Assembly (NCBI GenBank): GCA_033964015.1
Contig: CM066925.1
Span: forward strand, 13,438,204 to 13,502,203
Length of the DNA: 64,000 nucleotides
From: Scolanthus callimorphus
Lineage: Eukaryota; Cnidaria; Anthozoa; Actiniaria; Edwardsiidae
Direction: 5' to 3'
The stretch's first letter is position 1; every line of letters starts with the position of its first letter. The position numbers were made by a program, and so were the translations under genes. Below the pieces are notes generated by a model. The model was not told where the DNA came from and did not search any database. It saw only the letters and a list, made by a program, of their open reading frames with translations. Positions 54,738-64,000 of the stretch are shown here, piece by piece.

Positions 54738-57700
54738 ATGGCGGAGGACGTGAGAGTTGATTTTGAAGAAGCGCATTTCACATTTCTTCCTTCTCAGCCG
54801 AATATTTACAGTCTATCGCGGGTAACAGCTGTTCCAGGAGTGACTAAAGTGTTAGTGGCGTCTTTGAATGGTAGAGTTACTTGTGTTGAATATGGTACTA
54901 CCACAGGAAATCCGTCTGCAAGAGAAATACCCTTCACCTACATTCCCGCGGGTAGGTTTCTAATAGATTTATAAGTAGAAGGCTGCTGTCTGTATGTAGG
55001 AGGCTGGGAAATGTGCGAGGACGAGTAAGCTAGGGAGTTTAGGGGCATGCCGCTATAAGGAAATGTGAAATTTTGGGTGCTAGAGACGTAGTTAATAGAT
55101 ACTGGGAATTAGAAATTCCAGGGATTGAGGTTCAGTAACAATAATACTGCCATTTTCATTACACTGCAATGCCCATCATGCAAAAGGCCGACTTCAAAAA
55201 GATGTTTTAATGGACGTCAATCAAACTGTGACCATGACAACTTCACGTCTAGGTACATATGAGTGTCAAAGGAATGCCCACCTCTGCCATCTTTTGATAA
55301 GTGGGCTGGAGAGTGGGAAAAGTAATGTCATGGAATTGTTTTGATTGATATCAAGTAAAGCACGTTCAAGTTGGTCTTTTGAAAGTTGAGGGTTACAGTG
55401 CATAATATTACTGTTTATTCAAACTTGCAGCTGACACTGAAAAACAGGCTGATTACAATAAAGCAAGAGTAAATCAATAAGCCTCTCAATATTTCCCATA
55501 TAATCACTGTATTTTTCACTGGAAATGCCAGGGAGGTTTGGGTCCTTTGCCAGATTCCCTTCATGGGTGGGGGTATGGATCATTTTGTTTATAACACAAT
55601 GTACCAAACCATTTCATTGTGTGATTCTAGACATTATCCGCGCCCTCCCATGGAAGGGGTTGGAGATGTGACCCCCTCCCTCTCCCTACTCTCCAGGAAT
55701 TTCCAGTGAAAAAAGAAACAGTGATTGTATAGGAAAATTGAGCATTCCACCTTTCTGGAATTTCCAGTTCCTTCCATGGGGAGGTATGTTTTTTCCTGGA
55801 AACACACAGTGTGACTATTGTGTTCCTCAGGTGATGCTGAGATCATATCCATGGATTCATTTGTTCGTCCTCTGGCAGAAGGTCAGCCAGGTCTTGTAGT
55901 TGGGATTTCACTCATTCTCCTAAATCTGCAACATGTAGGTATCATTTTTTCAGTTTCAGTTTATTATTTTGCCACTACAAATACAATTTTAAGTTTTAAT
56001 AACATAGCTTGAATAGGTGTGGCAATGAAGGCAATGACCACAAGGCTTTTTTTCCTAATGGCTACTGACTGTTTATCTTAATGTGTGAATGACAAATGTA
56101 GTTTTACTCTCCTCTAGAATGCTCTTGGCAACCAGAAACAATTCCTGAATATCTACTCATCTGTGGGGAAAGGGAATGAGACTTGCTTGGACAGTATTGC
56201 AGGTTTGTAGTATAAAACAGTATTCAATTGGGGTTTGTTGCCATTAGCAGGCAGCAGAAGCAACAAGGAATTTCCAATGAAAACATCTAACCATTTGAAA
56301 ATGTTGAAAGTAAGGCAGTACTTCTAAGAGTTGAGAACAATCCAGGGGCGTAGCCAGGGGGGGTTCCAGGGGTTCCGGAACCCCCCTCTCCCGCAGCGGA
56401 ACCCCCCTCGCCTCTGTTCTGGACCGACTTACTACTAAAATTGTAAATATTTAATAGACAACAAATAAAAGCTCCAATAAAATGTATCAAATTTCTTCAA
56501 ACGCTAGTTTTTCTCCGAGATCAATATTTTTGGCTGGGTTTCCTGTGGCGAGAATGCAAAAAACATGTCCGATCTATGTGGAGTTTTTTATTTTTTGAAT
56601 TTTGGAACCCCCCCTCTCATAAGTGCTGGCTACGCCCCTGCAATCTGAGTGTTTGTTCAGCTGAGTTTAGAAACCATGACCTCCTGCATGTTAGCCTCTG
56701 TAGTGGCTCTAAAGGGAAGAGGACTGGGAGCTAGGGTGAGGAAAAACCAGAAGGAGTGCAAACCAGAAGAAGTGCTGCTACAACTCCCTCCTCTTCTCTT
56801 AGAGCCACTACTGATTTAGTGTCTTTCTTGTCTTGTCCACACAGAGGGGTGCCAGCTAATTGAACTAGACTTTGTTCCATTCCAACTTTCCCATGTCAAG
56901 TAAGTCGCAGTATGCTCCAAAATTCTGCACTCACTCACTATTAATTAATCTCAGTTTTCACTGAATCATGGATGTGTGACATTCAGCTCTTTTCTTTGTG
57001 TCTGCTTGGTTGAGGTTGACCCCTGGGGGTACTCTGAACCCCCAAAACAAAGTTATGTCCCATTCCCTTTATACATTGTAGCAAGTTTCTGGTTGTAGAG
57101 TCTGGTTGCAGACTCGAGTTGTGAGTATCCTAAACTTATCATTGGTTTTATTTCTAAAATTCAATCAGTATCAAGAACAAGTCTGGAGCAAAGGAGACAG
57201 TATTCTTGTTAGGAGGAAGTGATTGTAGGGTTCACATGTTTCGTGAAGTTCTAGTAAGTATCCCAGTGTACCACTTAGAGCAGATTTGACTGTGAAAAGT
57301 GCTGTGACAAAGTTGTCCCACACCGTGACCATGATCCTGCCGCAACTACACTATTTAATTCCATATACAGCAGGCCATGTTCTGTGCAGCACTTACAACC
57401 ATGTCATGCCGTGTCGCAGCACTTTTCACAGTCATACAAAATCTGTTCTAACTTGTTGTGCCAAAGGAAATGGAATCAGCAACTGCAGGAAGGTTGCATA
57501 TTCACTTGCACTCCATTCTGTGCCTAATGGCTTCACAGCAATAAAGAACTTTCAAACTTATTAAAAATGTGGAGAGGAAGCTGAATACTGGAAAATGTTT
57601 GCAAGTTTCAGGGGCAGATCCAGAAGCTTCCGAATGGGGGTGCTGGACATAAAAATTAAGGGGGCTGACATAAAAAATATCCCCTCACAAATACATTAAA

Positions 57701-60700
57701 TTTATGGAGAATGGAGAATTCTCTAGCAAAAGGGGGGCCACAGCCCATCAGCTCCCTTTGACTTAGGGGTGGACCATTAGAAATTGGGGGAGGGGGGGTG
57801 GCAATTTTTTTGCGCATGAATTTTTTTTTTCGGGGATCAGGTTGTGCAAGATTTTTTTTTCGGAATTAATATCATGTTTTTTACTAGCTTTGATCTCTGC
57901 AAGATTTTTTTTTTGGAAGGATTGGCCTTGCTCGAATTTTTTTGGGGAATTGCCACCCCCCCTCCCCCAATTTCTAATGGTCCACCCCTTACCAGGAGTT
58001 TCTCCTCCCTTACTGTGGGCCATCATTTTGGTTCTGCATTCTTTGTGTATAACTCAACACAACTCCTCAACACTATATTACCTCATTACACATTTTATCA
58101 GATGAACTGTCCATACAGGGGCGGCGGAGCACCCTAAAAAGTGGGGGTGCCAAAGAGGCAAAAAATGAAGTGGACACTTAATTTTGTTTTTTCATGTTTT
58201 TACCTCAATATACATTTTGATGAAAATATGTCACAATGTAATCTTAACCCCTACATTCTCTGCACCATAATGTCAACAGTAAAAAAAATGCTATGACTAT
58301 GACTATGCCCTATGTTAATGTTCAGAGTTTGCTACAATGCTGAAAACACACTCTCAAATTTCAGTTTTAAAAACAAAAATAAATTATCCCTAATGCAAAA
58401 TTTCAATAAAACAATATTTTTCTTTCATCTCACATTCCATGGTGGAATGACGTCCATCTTTTTGTTCGTGCGTGAAAAACGCTTTGGGAACAATGTGAAA
58501 AAGCACCCGTAGTTAGGTTTAAACTAGCTCTAGTTCTCTTGCAAATAACTGAAACAAAACAGAAACAAAAAAGACATGCTTCTGTTCTTATGTTCCTTTT
58601 CTTCTTTACATGTAAATACAAAAAATATATCTAGCTTCAAAAAGTGAACACCCCCTGCCCCCCTGGGTCCGCCACCTATGCCATAACAGGCAAATATTTT
58701 TTTATGTGCCAACTGTTGAGCTCCAAAATTAAACAATAATAATAAATTTACATACTGCATTTTATTCTAAATCAATATTATTATTTCACTTTTGCCAGGA
58801 TAAAACACATCAAAGCTTTGAGGAGCAGCCCACAGAATCATATTTTCCTGAACTACGAGACCTACAGAGCAAGTAAGTTGAGGCATATATTTTTGTAAAA
58901 CATGTTTTCTCAACCTTGCATGGTCTAGTTTATAGACAAATTCATCATTTCGTGCTGTAAATGTTTTTGGGTTGATTTTTCTTTTGCTATTCTGCCAATC
59001 AAACCATCTAAGCCAATCAAGGCATTGCCTCATTTCACCTAGTGCAATTGACTGGCTTTTTGTCACAAAAGAAAGCCAGGCAACTGCTCTAGGCAAAGTA
59101 AGGTAATGACCTGATTGGCTTAGATGGTTTGACTAGTGGAAAATAAAACCCCAAAATCCAACGTGAAACAAACTCAAAAGACTTTAGCTGTAAACAGCTG
59201 TTCATGCAGTTCTTATTTGCGTTTTTTCTTCGCATTAATCCCTGAGCAGATGCCATGCATATACCTTAAAAATTAAAACAATTCCTTCATGCCTCAACCT
59301 TTAGTGCACCTGGCATACTACATGGGGATGTAGTCTTTGTTTTCAACTACTCTTCTAGCCAATCAAAATGCAGGCATCGAATTTGACATGTGATGCATTT
59401 GTAACCACACAGTCTAGTTTGACTAGTTCTTCAACCCTCTGTAAGCAATCAGTGGGCCATAAAAAATTGACCTCCGACTTCCTAAAAGTATTGAGTTCCA
59501 TTTGAAAGAAACAATTACTTCCTTTTGCAGTCTGGGGTCCAGAATAATATAAATAATATTACTCTATTTTGACAATGGATTTAGATCAGTTTATGCAATT
59601 TCTCTATTTAGAACTCTCTTACGACCACTTTAGAAATGACTCCATCTAAGCTCCATCGAAGTGTTAAAACAGGATGGCGCTCACATGAATCCAAAAGGAA
59701 TAGTATGCTGAGAACAAGTTCAAATATTTTATTTTGTTATTGTTCTTGTTCAATAAGGGAAAAATCTTTAATCATCAGTAGACACAATCACTCAGAAGTC
59801 GGAAATTGATTCTTGCCACTTTATAGAATCCGAATTTATTTTGTCTATTTTCCCTTGTCCATTTATCTCAAAGTGCAAATAAAGATAACGCTATGTATGG
59901 CTTGCACTTAATTGCGATTTCCCCAGATTTCATTATCTGTTGTAGTTTTTCTTCTAATTGTGCACACATTCTTTGAAATATCGGGATCCTTGGAGGGTTT
60001 TCATAAGTGTTCATTTGAATGGAAGTGGATATCATATTTCCTCGCCACTGCAGTGTAATGACAACTTCAAAATAGCATAAGGTGATAAAATAGCAACTCT
60101 TTCTTCATTTCGTTTTTGCAAATAAAATTATTCCAGTCTGGATCAACTATGCTTTTGTCCTATATTTGATTCCTTTGATAAGAGTTGTTTGTTCTTTCCA
60201 TTTCCTTTCTTACGTCTTCTTTACTGTTTGCTTTTGTTGAGTGTAATTTAATTGCTTTTGACCAACTTTTTTTGCCCTGCAAAAGGAAATAGTATTCGTG
60301 TTCGCAAATTACCAGGGGACGCTCATACTAACCTTTTCATCTGGCACACTCTTTTTTTGACAAGAAAATCTGACCATTGATTTCCGACACATAGTTTTTC
60401 AAATGCGAAGTGCAGTGGCCAGAAAAAAAATAATTCAACAACCAACGGAGGCAAACAAGGTTTAAAGTGAAATCTAGAGGCAAGGAGTCAGAATTGTCTC
60501 GTATACACAATGCAACGTTATTGACAAAACTGTTATTATAACCTGTCCCCAAGGCTGTTGTCAATTTGGAGAGTTTGATCTTGAACTTATGACTTTGGTG
60601 CGCGGTCTTATGGCAAATAACATCTTCAGACATAGAAAATCATCATTACAACAAATGTAGATCAAAAGCTCATGTAACGGGCATAACACAGCCCTAAACA

Positions 60701-63080
60701 CCTAGAGCGTCAATTTGGGGAGTTTGCTCTCGAACTTATGTTCTTTGGCGCGCGGTCTTATGGCAAATAACATCTTCAGACATAGAAAATCATCATTACA
60801 ACAAATGTAGATCAAAAGCTCAGTTAACATTCGCAACGGCATAACACCCTAAACACACTTGTGTTCTTTAGCGCGCGGTCCTAAGGCAAATAACATCTTC
60901 AGACACTGAAAGGAATTACTACAACAAAAGTGGATTCAATTCTTTTGTAACATTCACAACGGCATAACATCAACACAGCCCGTAATGCCTTGTGGAAAAA
61001 GTATAGATATTTTAAACCATTGAGAAGAATCTCAAATGAGCAATACAACTGTGTCAGTTCCAGGATATCAAGGCTGGATCGCTGCCTTTGTTGTTGAGTC
61101 CGTGCTCATTTTATTCGGCAACGCCCTCGCAATAAGCATCTTTCTTAAGAGGAAATTCCTCATCAACCGAACAAGTTATTTTCTCATCAATCTGTGTGTA
61201 TCTGATCTAATTACTGGAGCTTCAGTCGTTGTGAATGCTGTCGCTTTGGGAATTGTCTCCTTCGAATATCGATCTTTCCGCTATGGGATCACCATGGCTC
61301 AGGAATTATTCACCATGTTTGCAGGATCAAGCTCGATTGCTATTCTGACAATCATAGCAGTTGAACATGCGTATGCAACGTTTTATCCGTTCAAGCATAG
61401 AACACTAACTGTGGTACCTTATGTAGTAGCTATAGCATTCTCTTGGGTGCTAACTAGTGTAGAACTCTTACTGGGCGCGAGCCCTATGTTTTATTTTTCC
61501 TCTACTTTGAGCAAGGCCTCTGTTGCAACAATTATCCTCCTAAATGTTTTCCTTTTGACCATCCTATCATTATCATACTTTGCAATGTTTATAAAGCTCG
61601 CTTACTTCAATACATTCCCAGCAAAACGAAGACAACAGAACAAAAAACTCGCAGTAACTTTATTTACTACGACTATCCTCTCTATCATATCTTGGATTCC
61701 ATTTGCTCTAATTCGAATCTATCCGCTCTTCTGCGGCAGTAACTGTCCCAGTTTTCGTACTCAGTTTCATATTTTACTGTTTGGGGATTTCTTTTCGGCG
61801 GCGAATTCTTTTCTAAATTTGCTTGTGTACACCTGTAGGATGCAAGCTTTTAAACTGGAGTTAAGGAATATTTTTCACAGAGGTTCAGTTCAACATAGAC
61901 GTCGAGTAGCTCCAACTTAAAATGCGTAAATATAACGGTTAGGAATTTAGCCCACCATAAGACTGAAAACGAAGGTATATGACTTGGTAACTGGCCTGCA
62001 CAAAACCGTTAAGACGGGGATACGAGACACATTGCAATCCCTCAACTTGCTACATTGCAATCCCTCAACTTGCGGCAAATGTTTTTGTTGCGTAAGACTA
62101 TGTTTAGGGCTCGGGGTGAAAAACGCGCAACATCGATCTAGCTTGCAACGCAGTAATTATTGCGCGACAAGCTGGGAGATTCTATGTCTCGTATTTCCCC
62201 ACCTTAAGGGTCCTAAGAGCCAGATACTACAAGCTAACCTCTCGCGACGACACAAATGTACCACTATGAAATGTCACTATGCAGAAATAGGTCCAAGACC
62301 AGATCTCTGAGGAACTCCAATAAATAACTGGAAGAATCTAGAAGTTGTCTGTGTTCAGTGCCTTTTTAAAACATTTGTCAACATTTTAAAATGGTGTTGT
62401 TGTATTTAATTGACTCTTATATGTAATGTAAGGACTGTAACTATGCAGTCATGCATATAGATAACCCTATGCAGCAAGCATTATTAAAAGCAAAGAAACC
62501 CTGAATTTTAGCGTTATTTGGATGAACATCCGGGACATTGACAGTGACCATAGATTGACTGCCGTTGGGTGTCAGGGAGGAGAGGTCCAGGTAGCTCTCG
62601 TCGACACAGCTGAAGATCCTAGTAAGTGCAATAGTCCAGTTTCGAATTCTCTGCTCCACTGTATTCAGAGATATGTGATTCAGAGATATGTGCACATCAT
62701 TCCCGGTGCACACTAGCGACATGACGACATGAGAAAGTTATGTTGTAACGATAAAAGCACGGGAAAATAATTGAAATGCTCAATAGTATCCATGGATCAT
62801 CATTAGATTACTTCCCCAAAGAAATCTTATGTTATTTTTGTGGGCTTCAACGTTTGAAACCACTAAATTTTGTGCGCGTGATACTTTTCTTACGTTCTTA
62901 TTTTCTTATTCACTAGGCTTTACTTTTAAATTCTTTCCAGAAATTATTCAGACTTGGCGCGCGGTGCATGATGGCCCTATCACGTGTGTTAACCTGTTCA
63001 CTTTGGAACAAGACGCTCAAAGAGGCCAGGGTAAAAAGGGTCGTCTTCTCGTCCGAGGGAACTCCAAGCGGTACTAGGAG
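54738..63080 (+). CDS. KPTN: Kaptin (KICSTOR complex subunit), 3' end not reached
   Basis: Exons: 54738-54951, 55831-55934, 56118-56202, 56845-56899, 57169-57253, 58799-58872, 62512-62621, 62941-about 63080. All junction phases agree up to the last one. Kaptin matches include IPFTYIPAGDAEIISMDSF, PGLVVGISL, FLNIYSSVGKGNE, CLDSIAEGCQLIELDFVPFQ, ETVFLLGGSDCRVHMF, QSFEEQPTESYFPEL and WRAVHDGPITCVNLF. Kaptin is a beta-propeller protein that, with ITFG2, SZT2 and C12orf66, anchors GATOR1 to lysosomes and restrains mTORC1 when nutrients are low. The end of the last visible exon is ambiguous: the frame reads TAG at 63075. A donor at 63031 (gtaaaa) or 63071, or a missing G near 63057, would avoid that stop. 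The remaining exons are expected to the right of the window. Confidence 0.92.
56343..56640. mobile_element. MITE, TIR CAGGGGCGTAGCC, second copy
   Basis: Starts caggggcgtagccagggggg and ends ggctacgcccctg. Inside is an inverted pair of ggttcc and ggaacccccc. Same terminal family as 6621-6788 but longer, in a KPTN intron. Confidence 0.75.
57764..57990. mobile_element. MITE, TIR AGGGGTGGACCATTAGAAAT
   Basis: aggggtggaccattagaaat at the left pairs with atttctaatggtccacccct at the right, with ggcaattttttt-type arms inside. Near-perfect foldback in the long KPTN intron. A further G-rich repeat with weak ends (caggggcggcgga ... tccgccacct) spans about 58118-58678. Confidence 0.8.
60559..60985 (+). 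repeat. Three tandem imperfect repeats upstream of the GPCR gene
   Basis: The block gcgcggtctta-tggcaaataacatcttcagaca occurs at about 60600, 60750 and 60873. The first two units are about 150 bp and nearly identical; the third is shorter and more diverged. The array ends about 50 bp before the receptor start codon. Confidence 0.8.
61036..61920 (+). CDS. Rhodopsin-family (class A) G-protein-coupled receptor, intronless
   Basis: A 294-residue ORF with seven hydrophobic segments. Landmarks: N-glycosylation sequon NTT at the N-terminus; TM1 LFGNALAI with the conserved Asn; TM2 LINLCVSDLI with the conserved Asp; TM4 FSWVL; TM6 SWIP in place of CWxP; TM7 NSFLNLLVY in place of NPxxY. The DRY site at the end of TM3 reads EHA in VEHAYATFYPF, and no Cys is seen at the usual extracellular TM3 position. 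It is short, with a small N-terminus, like amine/adenosine/melanocortin-type orphan receptors, which are strongly expanded in cnidarians. The ligand cannot be predicted. The gene sits inside the KPTN intron between 58872 and 62512, same strand. An AATAAA is at 62319-62324. Confidence 0.93.
   Translation: MSNTTVSVPGYQGWIAAFVVESVLILFGNALAISIFLKRKFLINRTSYFLINLCVSDLITGASVVVNAVALGIVSFEYRSFRYGITMAQELFTMFAGSSSIAILTIIAVEHAYATFYPFKHRTLTVVPYVVAIAFSWVLTSVELLLGASPMFYFSSTLSKASVATIILLNVFLLTILSLSYFAMFIKLAYFNTFPAKRRQQNKKLAVTLFTTTILSIISWIPFALIRIYPLFCGSNCPSFRTQFHILLFGDFFSAANSFLNLLVYTCRMQAFKLELRNIFHRGSVQHRRRVAPT
62319..62324 (+). terminator. Poly(A) signal for the nested GPCR
   Basis: AATAAA, 399 bp after the receptor stop codon and about 190 bp before the next KPTN exon. 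Confidence 0.4.
62702..62921. mobile_element. MITE, TIR (C)CCGGTGCACAC, copy 2
   Basis: Opposite-orientation relative of 26434-26652: gtgcacactagcgacatgacgaca at the left, gaaaccactaaattttgtgc internally, aggctt at the right. It fills most of the short KPTN intron between exons 7 and 8 and ends about 20 bp before the acceptor at 62940. Confidence 0.65.
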
Positions 63081-63589
63081 GTACGTACACGTTCGTAGGA
63101 CCAGACCGAGAGGTTTGAGGACTTGAAGGACGTCATTTTAACTGGCTGCGCCTTAGATGGCGCAAATTAATGTCACCGCCCTGATTAAGGACTGAAAGTA
63201 AAGAGTCCGAAACGGCAGAAATCGTGGTCTGTTTTGTCCATTCTCTCTATTTATGGCGCAAATTAATGCAGCGGAGCTCACCGTCACGTCGGCTGTTTTG
63301 GGGCTAGCGCACTTTTCTTTTTCATTGTTGTTGTTTGATTTCGTTATATAAGAACGTGCTATAGTCTCCTCCCAGCCGCGCGGATCGGAGTCACGCACGG
63401 GGAGCGTTGACGTTTTCTTGAATTTACGAACGTTCACCAAATATGGTACTACAAGCAGTCTATCTTGTTTTGTCCGCAGATTATTCCGTCCGCTCTGAAG
63501 CAAGCGGATCCGTGCCATACCATCTCCTTGTGTGTTGCTCTACAGAGCCTTGTGTTATGTATATGTAAGTTCAATCTCCTACCCACCAT

Positions 63590-64000
63590 GCTCCACGGCT
63601 CGTCACCTCGCGAGGGGCTTTGGTAACCTCTATTGGCGCATGCGCGAGATTTGAAACAGAGCCGTTTCGCCAAAAAATGTCGACTTGACGACGTTGTGAA
63701 ACTTCCTTGTTAGGAAGTCCCCCTTATTTGGAAGATCTGTAAGTATTTTTTTCTCATAACGATGTACGAGGAACATCGTTCTCTGAGTCGCCATTCATTC
63801 TCGAACCCAGAGCTCCCCGGCTCGTCACCTCGCGTGGGAGGTTCTGGTGACAGCCATTGACGCATGCGCGAGATTTAATACAGAGTCGTCGAGAGAAACA
63901 AGTTTCTGCGCATGCCCCAACATTCAAATTCAGCCAATCAGTGAAGGTCCTCGAATGGACCGGGGAGCTCTTGGTACGAAAATGGCCTGCGTCGAGATTT
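63590..64000. repeat. Direct repeats with CGCATGCGCGAGATTT core
   Basis: Two related units, about 63590-63668 and 63810-63890, share ggctcgtcacctcgcg and cgcatgcgcgagattt, offset about 222 bp. The second continues into the block also found at 26934-27080. It is cut by the window edge. Confidence 0.6.

Noticed and set aside
61984..62310. 108-residue ORF after the GPCR
   Set aside because: It contains a 20 bp tandem duplication and has no domain; more likely receptor 3' UTR or intron.

Overview
This 64 kb window is animal nuclear DNA. Every confident gene is split by GT-AG introns, the intergenic DNA is packed with short inverted-repeat transposons and truncated LINEs, and no bacterial operon structure is present. 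The proteins are ordinary metazoan orthologues plus several fast-evolving ones (a rhodopsin-like receptor with altered motifs, a multi-tyrosine membrane protein, a secreted cysteine-rich protein). That mix and the repeat landscape suggest a cnidarian, probably an anthozoan such as a stony coral. The taxonomic call is an inference from remembered protein similarity, not a search.

Layout: 103-840 (+) carries the last two exons of archease (tRNA-ligase cofactor). 2355-8232 (+) is a long GTSF1-like gene with two CHHC zinc fingers (piRNA pathway). 8.2-16.8 kb has no confident gene but holds several inverted-repeat elements, including a 1.5 kb TTAA-flanked one. 16782-29382 (+) is NDUFV1, the NADH-binding subunit of complex I, with a degraded L2/CR1-like LINE in an early intron and many MITEs in later ones. 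32983-34032 (+) is a two-exon gene for a small secreted 8-cysteine protein. 41558-35310 (-) is CCT1/TCP-1 alpha, ten exons. 42138-48305 (+) starts head-to-head with CCT1 and encodes a single-pass membrane protein with about 13 YxxV/I/L motifs in its tail. 54444-50104 (-) is ECHDC3, eight exons, head-to-head with Kaptin (KPTN, KICSTOR complex) at 54738 (+), which runs off the right edge of the reliably modelled region. A complete intronless 7TM receptor gene (61036-61920) lies in a Kaptin intron on the same strand.

Working together: most genes are independent housekeeping units (tRNA splicing, mitochondrial respiration, chaperonin folding, mitochondrial acyl-CoA-type enzyme, mTORC1 nutrient sensing). 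The two divergent pairs (CCT1 with the multi-tyrosine protein; ECHDC3 with KPTN) share short intergenic promoters that contain ETS-, E2F- and YY1-like sites.

A technical point matters for anyone using the models: at seven independent places the reading frame of a recognisable protein breaks in the same way, by loss of exactly one base, nearly always in a short homopolymer. This looks like residual long-read indel error more than biological pseudogenisation.
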